A DNA stretch of 64,000 bases. Source: Anaerotruncus colihominis. Lineage in GTDB: Bacteria > Bacillota > Clostridia > Oscillospirales > Ruminococcaceae. Shown one piece after another: positions 1-8,361 of the stretch. The stretch covers positions 3,038,001 through 3,102,000 of the forward strand of contig CP102255.1 in assembly GCA_025146135.1 (NCBI GenBank). Reading direction: 5' to 3'. A model generated the notes under the pieces. It did no database searches. It was given only the letters and a program-made list of their open reading frames with translations, and was not told the DNA's origin. Position 1 is the first letter of the stretch. Each line of letters begins with the position of its first letter. Both the position numbers and the translations under genes were made by a program.

Positions 1-187
1 TAAGATCGATCACCGGAAAAATGACATTATTCACTACGGTTTTGATCTGCTCAGATGCCGTTGTCCATGTCCCCTCAATGGCCTCGGCCACATTTCCCGT
101 TTCAGCAGCAAAGGCAGTCGTGCCGAGTAGGGCTGCCAGCAGGAAGACCATTACAAACCCGCAGAGAACCTTTCTGTACTTTGTCAT
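1..187 (-). CDS. Small secreted/membrane protein of the ICE, 3' end outside window
   Basis: Only the first 62 codons are visible; the gene runs off the left edge. It starts at ATG 187, preceded by AAAGGTGG. Residues 8-28 form a hydrophobic signal peptide or first membrane segment ending near TAFA, followed by a polar stretch and then the start of a second hydrophobic region (VVNNVIFPVIDL). The pattern resembles the DUF3852-type small membrane proteins found in Clostridia conjugative elements, where they sit near type IV secretion genes; that family name is from memory. It is separated from the upstream gene by a strong terminator. Confidence 0.6.
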   Translation of the reverse strand, partial: MTKYRKVLCGFVMVFLLAALLGTTAFAAETGNVAEAIEGTWTTASEQIKTVVNNVIFPVIDL

Positions 188-219
188 AAAATAATCCACC
201 TTTCTTTTGAAAAGGAAAA

Positions 220-244
220 GCCGCGGGAGTTATTCTCCCGCGGC
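220..244 (-). terminator. Rho-independent terminator after the two-repeat gene
   Basis: A 10-bp perfect GC-rich stem (GCCGCGGGAG paired with CTCCCGCGGC) has a 5-nt loop and, on the minus strand, is followed by TTTTCCTTTT. It lies downstream of the gene ending at 322. Confidence 0.85.
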
Positions 245-321
245 ACAGGTGGACCAGCACAACCAAGCCGCAAGGTATTTCCCACGGCCTGTCTCTTTTC
301 TGCTTTTACTCTGATAATCGC

Positions 322-786
322 TTACAAGGTAAGGATCTGTCCGTCAGATGCGGATAGTTCTTGGAACTTTTCTTTTAATAATGCTTCAAGCACCTCCTTT
401 GCGAGTTTACAAAACACCGAATACATTGGAAGCCCATTTTCGGCTGTGTATTCGTATGGCTCCGGCAGCCGACCGTGCTTTTGAAAGAAACCATTTTCCG
501 CCTCTATAAGCCGCTCAACAGACCACTCCCGTACTTCGTTCCGATATACCAGGATGGTTTGAATATGGCGCTCATCTCTTGCGGAGAGAAGCGTGGGGTA
601 GCGAAGTTCAGCATACTCCTGGGCGGTCATCCCCATGTAGCGCTCAAAGGTCCTGCGTGTTGGCAGCCCAAATTGGGGATTCATTTCCCGCGCCACCGGC
701 AGCCTGCTGTTCTTTTCCACGAATCCCGCAAAGGCTTCTTCGATTTTCCCCTTGGTCCATACTGCCGGGGGCCCTTTTTTACCCAC
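322..786 (-). CDS. Hypothetical protein with two HNH-repeat-like segments
   Basis: A 154-residue protein if translation starts at GTG 786, chosen because AAGGAGG lies 9 nt upstream; a TTG at 792 is too close to it. Two segments share one layout, a basic or aromatic start, a helix, then GRLP or SRLP, then NGLP/FGLP and an aromatic tail (residues about 9-60 and 88-135). This resembles the homing-endonuclease-associated repeat (HNH_repeat), a small DNA-binding unit, but no nuclease catalytic motif is present. It is the last gene before the terminator at 220-244 and follows the ADP-ribosyltransferase-like gene by 14 nt, so the two probably share a transcript. DNA binding is inference. Confidence 0.6.
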   Translation of the reverse strand: MGKKGPPAVWTKGKIEEAFAGFVEKNSRLPVAREMNPQFGLPTRRTFERYMGMTAQEYAELRYPTLLSARDERHIQTILVYRNEVREWSVERLIEAENGFFQKHGRLPEPYEYTAENGLPMYSVFCKLAKEVLEALLKEKFQELSASDGQILTL

Positions 787-800
787 TGTCAAGAGCCTCC

Positions 801-1274
801 TTACATCGAGAAAGAAATATCAAAAAACCGCGTCTGAGCAACCTCGACCAGCGGGGCCACTTCAATAACCTCGGGATTCTGTTGGAACTTCAGATCTCCC
901 CGGAAGCCCAGCTTCAGGTTGCTGAATACCTCGGCGGCCTTCAGCAGTTCGGGCGGCGATCCCGGAGGCGTCTCCTGCATCCAGGGCACCCACTCGCCAG
1001 TCTGATACCGGGGGGTCAGCCGGAGGATCACATAGTCCTCCGGCACAAACTTGGGGTAGTGGCCGATGCTGCCGCCCACCTTGTAATAGGGCTTCCCCTC
1101 GATCATGACGGTGGCCCGCATGAGCGTCAGGGTATCCTCCAGAGAGGCACAGAACCAGCACTCCCAATCGCCCATGCGCCGGATTCGACCGTCCCGCAGG
1201 ATGCTGTCCAGATTCTTTCGGTGCGTGTAGTGGTAGACCTCGCTGGGCCGCTCATCCAATCGGATATATCCCAT
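801..1274 (-). CDS. ADP-ribosyltransferase-fold-like protein (DarT/Tpt1-like N-terminus)
   Basis: A 157-residue protein with a good start (GTAGGAGG, 8 nt before ATG). Near residues 14-31 it carries YHYTHRKNLDSILRDGRI, which matches the beginning of DarT, Tpt1 and related ART-fold enzymes: aromatic-H-x-T-x-x-x-N-L-x-x-I-L-x-x-G-x-I. The rest (WECWFCASLEDTL, VGGSIGHYPK, YVILRLTP) is compatible with the beta strands of a small ART domain. It is shorter than typical DarT (about 200 residues). No DarG-like macrodomain antitoxin is adjacent. Activity and target (DNA, RNA or protein) are unknown. It ends in FSM, fitting the cargo-wide Met tail. Confidence 0.55.
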   Translation of the reverse strand: MGYIRLDERPSEVYHYTHRKNLDSILRDGRIRRMGDWECWFCASLEDTLTLMRATVMIEGKPYYKVGGSIGHYPKFVPEDYVILRLTPRYQTGEWVPWMQETPPGSPPELLKAAEVFSNLKLGFRGDLKFQQNPEVIEVAPLVEVAQTRFFDISFSM

Positions 1275-1286
1275 AGCGTCTACCTC

Positions 1287-2984
1287 CTACGGGTCAAGCG
1301 GGGCGATGTGCCAATCGTCCCACAGATTGCCTCGGATGCTCAGCGAATCGGTGAGGTTGACCGACAGCATCCCCGCCGGCGTCCAGCAGTCGATGACCCA
1401 GGTGTTGACCGTATAGGAGCCGTCCGGGTACCAGATCGGCGTGAAATGGGTGCGCCGGTTATAGGTGCTGTACTCGTTCTTCTGGAACTCCAGCCGGGAG
1501 GACGAGGAGCTGATGGAGATGCGGTCCAACAGCCGCCAGAACGACTCATAATTAAATTCGGGGAAATAACTGACCGCGTTCTGGAGTGGTGTGGCAGCAG
1601 ACCGCTGGGAGCTGCTGACCCTGGCGGTGACCACCTGGTTGACCCCATAGCCGGATTTCATTGTGGTTCCGCTGGCAGTGGGATTCTTCTCATCCGGCGT
1701 GATCTCCATATCGGCGGAGAGAGTGGCATTGTAGCGTTCCAGGTCAAATTCCCACCACCCGTGGTCGCACCAGTATCCGTCCTCATCATCGCCGTGCCAC
1801 ACCCAGTATTCCTGCCACCAGGGGTCCCAGATGGTCCACTGGGCGGAGGTCTTCTCCGGCCGGTCTGGGACCGGGGAGGGCGTGAAGGAATCATTCCGGT
1901 CATCCGCCACTGGATTGGGAGGTGGGTTCTCATCCAGATCCACAATCTTGCAGTGGATGGTGGCCTGGGCCGAGCCGGGGCCGGACACGTCCACGTCAAT
2001 GGTCATGTCCTGTGGCTCATCCGGTGTGGTCCAGCGCACCCAGGCCAGCTGGGAATCCCCGTCCGGGTAGTAGACATTGCTGACCGTATAGGTAGTCCCA
2101 TCAATATGGAACCGCACGGTGACCGGATCGTCCGGATCACTCTGGCCGCCGCTGACCTCCACTGCCGTGATGACCTCTGTGTTGGTCCGGTACTCGTAGT
2201 CGTAGGTGCTGATCACCGGCTCCTCCGGCTGCTCCTCAAAGCGGACGATGCCAAGGCCGAGGGAGGATTTGATGTCTGAGTTGGACACATTCTTATTGGT
2301 GGGACCGGACCATGCAGGATAGCCTAAATCCGGTGTTTCGAGGAACATGGACAGTGGGAGGTTTTTGGCTGTCAGCGATCCCATCCAATAGCGGAGCTGG
2401 CCTCCAACCACTTCGTCATAGAGAGCTGCCTCCGTTGCTGTTGTGGCAATCATGACGCCCTCGAACTTGTAATAGGCGATTGGCTCCAGCAGAATTTTGT
2501 ATTCGCCGCCGATGAGCGTGTCATAGTCCATTCCGGTGTGATTGGCAACCAGTTGCACCAAGAACTCGGAGCAAAAGTATTTTTTGATAGCTTCAATGTT
2601 ATTTTTTCCGTTTGTGCTTATGACACGAGGAATCGTTTGTGGTGGAACAATGCAGGTATACCCACCCTGCACAGGTGAGAGCGATGCACCCCCATTATAT
2701 TGGAGCTTACTCACCTTTCCGAAATGATAAATAGAAGATGCAGGTGCTTTATTTGTCAGGTCGATTGGAGTTGTGACCACGGCATGATCATTGGCCCGCA
2801 CCACAGTGACCCGAACACCCTCGTTTCCAGGATTCCAAGAACCATGGCTGGTTGCGTCTCCCATGCCTCCGCCACCACCATCAATGTTGCCTGATCCGCC
2901 AGTCCCATCCACAGCGTATGCATGGACACTGATACAAGAAAACAACAGCACAATGGTCAGCAATATACTAACGATCCGTTTCAC
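1287..2984 (-). CDS. Large secreted Trp-rich protein of the Tad pilus locus
   Basis: Starts at GTG 2984 with AAAGGAG 6 nt upstream; an in-frame extension to 3035 would read through the preceding terminator and was rejected. The 565-residue product begins with a signal peptide (KRIVSILLTIVLLF to HAYA, residues 2-25) and then a Gly-rich stretch. The body contains beta-rich segments, a proline linker, and near residues 380-410 an extraordinary acidic Trp cluster (WTIWDPWWQEYWVWHGDDED and onward). No LPXTG anchor is present. As the largest extracellular product at the downstream end of the Tad genes it could be a tip or surface adhesin; that is inference. No family was recognised. Confidence 0.7.
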   Translation of the reverse strand: MKRIVSILLTIVLLFSCISVHAYAVDGTGGSGNIDGGGGGMGDATSHGSWNPGNEGVRVTVVRANDHAVVTTPIDLTNKAPASSIYHFGKVSKLQYNGGASLSPVQGGYTCIVPPQTIPRVISTNGKNNIEAIKKYFCSEFLVQLVANHTGMDYDTLIGGEYKILLEPIAYYKFEGVMIATTATEAALYDEVVGGQLRYWMGSLTAKNLPLSMFLETPDLGYPAWSGPTNKNVSNSDIKSSLGLGIVRFEEQPEEPVISTYDYEYRTNTEVITAVEVSGGQSDPDDPVTVRFHIDGTTYTVSNVYYPDGDSQLAWVRWTTPDEPQDMTIDVDVSGPGSAQATIHCKIVDLDENPPPNPVADDRNDSFTPSPVPDRPEKTSAQWTIWDPWWQEYWVWHGDDEDGYWCDHGWWEFDLERYNATLSADMEITPDEKNPTASGTTMKSGYGVNQVVTARVSSSQRSAATPLQNAVSYFPEFNYESFWRLLDRISISSSSSRLEFQKNEYSTYNRRTHFTPIWYPDGSYTVNTWVIDCWTPAGMLSVNLTDSLSIRGNLWDDWHIAPLDP

Positions 2985-3010
2985 TCGATCTCCTTTCCCG
3001 CAAAATAAAA

Positions 3011-3030
3011 AGCACAGCCGAAGCTGTGCT
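3011..3030 (-). terminator. Terminator with TTCG tetraloop
   Basis: On the minus strand AGCACAGC-TTCG-GCTGTGCT is followed by TTTTATTTT. It separates the proline-rich membrane protein gene from the secreted Trp-rich protein gene and may lower expression of the latter. Confidence 0.85.
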
Positions 3031-3051
3031 TTCATCAGATGCGATACTATT

Positions 3052-3609
3052 TTACCCCATTATGCCAACCTGCGTGTTGATATCGCCATCGCTATGACCT
3101 TCAATGACCTGATTTTCTCCTGCGTTGGGGACATGATCGAAACCAGGCAGGCCACCGCTGGTGTTGGTGGAGGGCTGCTCAGGGGGCGGCGTTACATTAT
3201 TGTGGTCCTGCGGCTCAGGGGTGCCCTCTACCGGAGTCCCATCCGGCGTCTTGGTGGGGTCCTTCAGTTCCTCCTCTGTATATTCCGGCTTGGCCGGATC
3301 GCCCTGGATGGTCTGTTCTGTGCCGGTATAGTCAGCGCCGTTTCCCTCGCCAGCGTTGGCATTGGCATCCGGTGTTTCCGGGTTGACAGTCACATCGTCT
3401 TCCGGCTCCTGGACATCCCCGGATTCCGAGGGAGGCGGAGTGCTGCCGTCCGGGTCCACCACCACATCGCCCTGCTGGGAGCTGCTGGGCGGGAGCGGGG
3501 CGTCGGTGACCTTATCTTTGCTGAAGCTGCTCACGATCACAACAACCAGCACCGCGCAGATGGCGAGGCAACCGGCCACCGTCAGCCATTTCTTCGTATT
3601 GTTCTTCAT
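3052..3609 (-). CDS. Proline-rich single-pass membrane protein (DUF6550-like)
   Basis: Starts at ATG 3609 with AAGGAGG upstream; the extension to 3666 lacks such a site. The 185-residue protein has a short basic N-terminus, one membrane helix (residues about 8-28, WLTVAGCLAICAVLVVVIV) and a long acidic, Pro/Ser/Thr/Gln-rich extracellular region ending near QVGIMG. It matches my memory of DUF6550 proteins, which accompany Tad-like genes in Clostridia elements. It may bridge membrane and cell wall for the pilus; no enzymatic motif is visible. Confidence 0.7.
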   Translation of the reverse strand: MKNNTKKWLTVAGCLAICAVLVVVIVSSFSKDKVTDAPLPPSSSQQGDVVVDPDGSTPPPSESGDVQEPEDDVTVNPETPDANANAGEGNGADYTGTEQTIQGDPAKPEYTEEELKDPTKTPDGTPVEGTPEPQDHNNVTPPPEQPSTNTSGGLPGFDHVPNAGENQVIEGHSDGDINTQVGIMG

Positions 3610-3808
3610 TGTCTGGATTCCTCCTTTTTCTGTTGGCCGCGCTTCTGGCGGAAGCGGTCCGCGCATGATTCCAGGCGGCTGAGGAGAGTTCGGCTTTAAG
3701 CTCCATTGCCTACATCTTCCTATACATCCTGGACTTTGTCAAGCTGTACCCTATCACAAGAGTGGAAAGAAGTCTATTGGGGCAACAGAAAACTTTTTGA
3801 AAACTGTG

Positions 3809-4354
3809 TTAAAACCGGGGGGTGTAGCCCGCGCTGACCTTGACTGTCATCCGCATGGGCGGCAGCAGTTTCCCGCCAAAGGATACCGGGACCTCCAGCT
3901 CGATCTCACAGTCCGCCACAAAACGGTCACCGGCGCTGTCGCCGGAAGCAAATGGCGCGTTGCGGATCTCCACATCAAGGCCCCAGACACGAAACTCTGT
4001 GGCGCCGTCCTCCGTGTACTGGGTGTGGTAGCCGCCCCGGTAGGTCAGTCCGAGGATATCGTCCAAGCGTCCATAGATATCGCCATAGTCCAGCGATTCC
4101 TCGAAGTCTCCCGCCAACGGCTGATAGGCGCCGGAGTAGCCCTCCCGGACGCCATGGTACACATCGTCATAGTTGTCGTTGACGGTGGAGATCACAGCCT
4201 CCTGCACCGCGTCCCGGACCCCCTGGGCCACGATGAGCAGGCGGAAATACTCGCTGATGCAGCACATCAGCATCACCAGCACCAAAACGATGGCAACAAT
4301 CAGGGGGAAGGCCACGCCGCGTTGGTCTTTCAAAATCTGCCGGAGCCTGTTCAT
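3809..4354 (-). CDS. TadE/TadF-like minor pseudopilin
   Basis: A 181-residue protein with a basic N-terminus (MNRLRQILKDQRG) followed by a hydrophobic helix at about 14-38. The Gly13-Val14 junction resembles a type IVb prepilin cleavage site. The remainder is extracellular and beta-rich. TadE/F-type pseudopilins typically have this shape and help assemble Flp pili. Its start overlaps the end of the upstream DUF4320 gene by 4 nt (ATGA), so the two are translationally coupled. Confidence 0.75.
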   Translation of the reverse strand: MNRLRQILKDQRGVAFPLIVAIVLVLVMLMCCISEYFRLLIVAQGVRDAVQEAVISTVNDNYDDVYHGVREGYSGAYQPLAGDFEESLDYGDIYGRLDDILGLTYRGGYHTQYTEDGATEFRVWGLDVEIRNAPFASGDSAGDRFVADCEIELEVPVSFGGKLLPPMRMTVKVSAGYTPRF

Positions 4355-4749
4355 TTCCAGTACACCTCCGACTTTCCTGTGGCATCCGCCCGCAGGGTGA
4401 TGGGAAAGCTGCCAAAACCGGCAAACAGGCCAAGGTCGATCTCATAGGTGAGCGTGACCGAGACCTCCTCATTGAGCTGGATGCGGCCGGTATCACTCCA
4501 CTGGACAGTGGGGTCCAGTCCGGTCTGTTCCCGCAGGGCCTGTTCTCTGCGGTCTGTTTCCGAACCGACCCGGCCGGCAATCTCCGCCTCACGCACCAGT
4601 TCAGTGGCAAAGGTGTCGAGCTGCTGTTTGGCGATAAAGGCCGGGAGGACCTGTACCGCCAGCGCGATCACCAGCATGGCGCAGAGGACCAGGACGCACA
4701 CATCCATGTATCCCTCGCCGCGGCGGGATCTCAGAATCCGTTTCAGCAC
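4351..4749 (-). CDS. DUF4320/TadE-like pseudopilin
   Basis: A 132-residue protein beginning with basic residues, then RRG-EGYMDV and a membrane helix (about 14-38). The RGEGYMD sequence nearly repeats the RGEGYID of the Flp-like pilin at 10623-10886, so both are probable substrates of the same prepilin peptidase (10197-10616). The C-terminal part is a small extracellular beta domain. It lies between TadC and the TadE-like gene. The DUF4320 name is from memory. Confidence 0.75.
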   Translation of the reverse strand: MLKRILRSRRGEGYMDVCVLVLCAMLVIALAVQVLPAFIAKQQLDTFATELVREAEIAGRVGSETDRREQALREQTGLDPTVQWSDTGRIQLNEEVSVTLTYEIDLGLFAGFGSFPITLRADATGKSEVYWK

Positions 4750-4763
4750 ATGGTCACCTCCTC

Positions 4764-5636
4764 TTAAAACATCCCGCCCAGGGAGTGGATGATTTCATAG
4801 ATGATGATGGCCAGATAGGTTCCCAGGAAGCACATGAGCAGCGTGAGGGAAAAGGCCCGGATTTTGGGCGGGATCTTCATGGCCTTCGCCTTGAGCCGCT
4901 GGAGCTCCAGCTGTTTCATATCATGGGAAAGCATCTGAAAGTAGTTGATCCCGTTATCGCCCCGCAGCACACCGATGAGCCCCCTGACAATGTCCGAGAG
5001 GAGGGGGGAATTAAACCGGGCCTCGAAGCGGGTCAGCGCCGCCTCGTAGGAGCCGGACCGCATATCCGCGGTGAGGACGTCCAGCTCAGCGGAAAAGGTT
5101 TCGCCGGCGTGCTGCTTGTAGTGCTCGATCATGCTCAGCACATCCCGGCTGACAGCCAGCTCCTGTGTGATGGTGGCCACAAACCGGGGCAGCTCCGCCT
5201 CGATCTCGTCCCGCTTGACAGAGAGCTTTTCCTCCGCCCGGCGAATCTCCTTGAAATAGACCGCCACCGCCAGAAGAACGACTACCAGCGCCAGCAGCGG
5301 GAAGACCAGCAGGCATGGGATCACCGCCAAGAGCACCGAGCCAGTCTTGACCATGGCAAAGGCGGTGTATTCCTCCGGGGTCATGTTCAGCCCAGCGGCG
5401 GCCAGCGTATTTTTCAGGCGTCCGCGCTTGTACTCATCCATGTGGATGCGTGGAGCCAGTCTGACCGCCCAGCCCATGAGCAGGGCTTCCACACTTCTGG
5501 CCTGCTTCTTACCTTGACGCCTAACCGAGAGCATGGCCCTCTGTGTGGCCAGGCGGGGGAGCTTAAGCAGATCGGCCATAATGAAGAACAGGCCCATTGC
5601 GAGGAGAATACCAAAGAGGAAAATCAAAAATACCAC
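4764..5636 (-). CDS. tadC: TadC-like inner-membrane platform protein (T2SSF family)
   Basis: A 290-residue membrane protein of the T2SSF family, with N-terminal membrane segment (about 1-20), two central helices (about 98-128), a cytoplasmic T2SSF domain (VATITQELAVSRDVLSMIEHY) and a C-terminal helix (about 265-285). With TadB it forms the membrane platform on which the TadA ATPase acts. GGAGG lies 8 nt before GTG 5636; ATG 5642 and GTG 5645 are alternatives but sit only 2 nt or less from it. The Shine-Dalgarno overlaps the last codons of tadB. Confidence 0.85.
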   Translation of the reverse strand: MVFLIFLFGILLAMGLFFIMADLLKLPRLATQRAMLSVRRQGKKQARSVEALLMGWAVRLAPRIHMDEYKRGRLKNTLAAAGLNMTPEEYTAFAMVKTGSVLLAVIPCLLVFPLLALVVVLLAVAVYFKEIRRAEEKLSVKRDEIEAELPRFVATITQELAVSRDVLSMIEHYKQHAGETFSAELDVLTADMRSGSYEAALTRFEARFNSPLLSDIVRGLIGVLRGDNGINYFQMLSHDMKQLELQRLKAKAMKIPPKIRAFSLTLLMCFLGTYLAIIIYEIIHSLGGMF

Positions 5637-5641
5637 CGACA

Positions 5642-6571
5642 TCACCTCCGATACTCAATGGGCTGTGTCAGCTTGATGACCGCCGCAGTGCTGATGAATA
5701 TTACGGCGGCGATGACCGCTAACAGCGCCTGCCCCAGCGGGGTGTGCATCAGGACACCGTACCAGTCCTGGTTGAGCCAATACAGCAGCGGGATATTGCC
5801 GATGACCAGCACCTGCATGGTGATGAACTCCTTGCGGGGCTCAAACACCAGATTCTCCAGCTCGCCATTGACAATGCGCATGTCGGAGAGCTTGGCCACA
5901 ATTGGGGTCAGGATGGTCTTGAGGCCCCGGTCATGGCGGCAGGTCAGCAGAGCGGCCACCCACTCCCGGAACACGGCGTTGTCGATCTTCGTCCCCATGT
6001 CCTGGAGGGCGGCGTCCACATCGGGGTCCACCAGCTTGATACGGGTGAGGAACTCCGCGAACACACTCCGGACGGGCGGGTTGAGATAGTCGAGGTTTTC
6101 TTCCACCGCCGTCTGGATGTCCTCATTGCGCAGATAGGCCGTGGTGATGATGGAGAGGGCGGTTTCCAGCTCGGCGGCAATGTTCTTTTTGTAGTGGTTT
6201 GCGGTCAGGCGGATAAACCAGAACGGCACGAGCATCATGCCCACCGCCAGCACCGGCACCAGGAAGAGGTTGCCCAGCGTCAGGGCGAAGGCGGCGCCCA
6301 CCAGAAAGAGGAGCAGGGACAGGGCGCACACCATGGGGAACTTGGCGGACCGGCCGGTCATCCGCAGGATATTCTGGGTATCCTCGATCTCCCGGCGCAG
6401 GAAGGATTTCTTTTTGCGCCGGGTGCTCTCATTGACCTCTGCCCGGATGCTCCTGGGCTTGCTGGTGATCCTGCGGAACACCCCTTCGGTGAACTCCATG
6501 GGCGAGACGCGCAGGAGAATGAAAAAGCCCGTGATCAGCCCGGCACAGGCAATCAACTGGATCATGTTCAC
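5642..6571 (-). CDS. tadB: TadB-like inner-membrane platform protein
   Basis: A 309-residue protein starting at GTG 6571 with AAGGAGG 9 nt upstream, overlapping the tadA stop by 4 nt. It has an N-terminal helix (about 3-20), a paired helical hairpin (about 77-110), a conserved cytoplasmic T2SSF-type region (LSIITTAYLRNEDIQTAVEE, then FREWVAALLTCRHDRGL) and C-terminal helices (about 258-300). Together with TadC it makes the platform of the Tad pilus. The order tadZ-tadA-tadB-tadC is the classical one. Confidence 0.85.
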   Translation of the reverse strand: MNMIQLIACAGLITGFFILLRVSPMEFTEGVFRRITSKPRSIRAEVNESTRRKKKSFLRREIEDTQNILRMTGRSAKFPMVCALSLLLFLVGAAFALTLGNLFLVPVLAVGMMLVPFWFIRLTANHYKKNIAAELETALSIITTAYLRNEDIQTAVEENLDYLNPPVRSVFAEFLTRIKLVDPDVDAALQDMGTKIDNAVFREWVAALLTCRHDRGLKTILTPIVAKLSDMRIVNGELENLVFEPRKEFITMQVLVIGNIPLLYWLNQDWYGVLMHTPLGQALLAVIAAVIFISTAAVIKLTQPIEYRR

Positions 6572-8361
6572 GCGGATTCGCCTCCTTCCTGACTGGTCTT
6601 AGGCTTTGCAGGTGGCTTGGACGCTGTGGTCCTGGCCTTTGGAGCGGACTTTGTCTGTCCTGCCTTTGCCGGACTGGAGCCTGACTTGTTTTTAGAGGGA
6701 GCGGGCTTTTTGCCCACGAGCTGGGTCAGCACCTCCTGCGGCATACCGTTGTCGATGAACCGCTTCCGCAGGCTCTCCGAGATGGGGTTGACCGCTTCAT
6801 GGCGGCCCTTGACGCGGTATTTGCCGTCCACCAATTGGTTCTGCTCAATCTTGAAGTGGTAGAGGGTGTTGTACCGGCGTTCCCCATTGGGCAGGATCTC
6901 GCACTCCATGATCTCCATGATTTTGCGGGATTTGTCCTCCAGCTGCTTGGCGAATACCACGATGGGAAATGCCTCGGTGACCAGATCCATGAGGGTGTCG
7001 TCGGCCATCTCATGCTTGCGCTTGCAGAGGGTGACCATGCGCCGCCAGGTGGCCTGGGAGGAGTTGGAGTGGATGGTCGTCAGCACGCCGTGGCCGGTGC
7101 GGGCGGCCTCCTGCGCCGCGTATGCCTCGGCAGAGCGCATCTCGCCCACGCAGATGATGTCGGGGTGATACCGCAGGGCCATGTCCAGCAGCATATCCTG
7201 GTCGATGTTCTGCTTGGCGTTCTCACTCTCGCGGGTGAGGGTGTGGATGACGCTGTTGCACACCCTTCCGTCCTTCTCCCGTACCAGATCCAGCTCACGG
7301 GAGCCGTTCTCAATGGTGAAGATGCGCTTATTGTCCGGGATGGTGGTCAGGAGCCACCCAGCCACCGTGGTCTTGCCGGAGCCAGTGGCCCCGGCCACGC
7401 AGACGGAAACACCGTACCGCAGGCAGGCGGCCAGAAAATCCAGCATGGGGCCGGTGGCCGTGCCGCCCTTCACAAAGTCCTCCTTCTGCATATTCTGCGG
7501 GTTGACAACGCGGATGGAGGCGGTGACGCCCACATCCTCGTCTACCAGCGGGGTTTTGAGGACAGCGATGCGGATATTTTTGGAGAGATGGCCCAGAACG
7601 GCGGGGCTGGCGTTGTCCAGCACCATGCCGCTGACATGGAGCATGCGGCGGATCACATTGACGGCGTGTTCGGGACTGTCGAAGTGTTCCTCCAGCTTGA
7701 CCGTTTCGCCGGTGGCGTACAGTACCTCGATGTCCCGCCAAGAGTTGATGTTGATCTCCTCGATGCCGGTCCCGAAGATGTACTTGGTGAGCAGGCCAAA
7801 CTCAGCCATCTCCGTGTAGAGGGCATCCACCAGCTGGTCGGCGGAGTAGCCCTTGACCGCGATGCGCCGGTCCTGCACATATTTGGTGATGTACCGCTTG
7901 ATCTGGGCCTTGGCGTCCTCATCGCCGCCCTCAGTGATAAGGGCGGAATACTTGCCGGAGATATACTCCTGCACATCCTGCAGGACGGTGTTGAAGTCCT
8001 GCCCCTCATTCTCCGGGGTGAAGAAGAGGGAGCGTGCCCGGTGCCCGCCTGCCGGCTCCGTGTTCAGGGAACGCCTGGGGAGTTCTTCCGCCATATCCAC
8101 ATGGTCTGCGGGATCAGATTCACCCCCTGTCTCATCATCAGCTGTGACATGATGCAAGGGCTCATCCGCGGGCCGGAATCCCCCTGTGTCAGCCCCATGC
8201 CGGCTCTGCTCCGTACCGCTGCTTACCGGCCAGTCCGGACCGAAATAGAGGGGGAGCTCCTTTTTCTGTCCGTCCGGGCCTGTGGCGGTATGCGTTACGG
8301 CAGAGTCCTCCACGGATGCTTTGGGGGCAAACATGGACTGATTTCGTTTCTCACCTAACAC
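6568..8361 (-). CDS. tadA: TadA/CpaF secretion ATPase
   Basis: A 597-residue ATPase that powers Tad pilus assembly. Walker A is GATGSGKTT (about residue 320) and the Walker B region is IICVGEMRS (about 405), followed by the His-box-like TTIHSNSS. The N-terminal 100 residues are variable and the C-terminal 45 form a Lys/Pro/Ala-rich tail. Start: GGGAGGTG lies 7 nt before GTG 8361, which overlaps the tadZ stop by 7 nt; ATG 8334 is an alternative with a poorer site. A longer frame to 8580 overlaps tadZ without support. Confidence 0.92.
   Translation of the reverse strand: MLGEKRNQSMFAPKASVEDSAVTHTATGPDGQKKELPLYFGPDWPVSSGTEQSRHGADTGGFRPADEPLHHVTADDETGGESDPADHVDMAEELPRRSLNTEPAGGHRARSLFFTPENEGQDFNTVLQDVQEYISGKYSALITEGGDEDAKAQIKRYITKYVQDRRIAVKGYSADQLVDALYTEMAEFGLLTKYIFGTGIEEININSWRDIEVLYATGETVKLEEHFDSPEHAVNVIRRMLHVSGMVLDNASPAVLGHLSKNIRIAVLKTPLVDEDVGVTASIRVVNPQNMQKEDFVKGGTATGPMLDFLAACLRYGVSVCVAGATGSGKTTVAGWLLTTIPDNKRIFTIENGSRELDLVREKDGRVCNSVIHTLTRESENAKQNIDQDMLLDMALRYHPDIICVGEMRSAEAYAAQEAARTGHGVLTTIHSNSSQATWRRMVTLCKRKHEMADDTLMDLVTEAFPIVVFAKQLEDKSRKIMEIMECEILPNGERRYNTLYHFKIEQNQLVDGKYRVKGRHEAVNPISESLRKRFIDNGMPQEVLTQLVGKKPAPSKNKSGSSPAKAGQTKSAPKARTTASKPPAKPKTSQEGGESA

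Noticed and set aside
801..1274. DarT/DarG toxin-antitoxin pair
   Set aside because: No macrodomain partner is encoded on either side; only the ART-like start motif is supported.
579..2279. 566-residue open frame on the plus strand
   Set aside because: It is antisense to three coding genes with good ribosome sites and contains low-quality Arg/Gly/Val-rich sequence typical of a shadow frame in GC-rich DNA.
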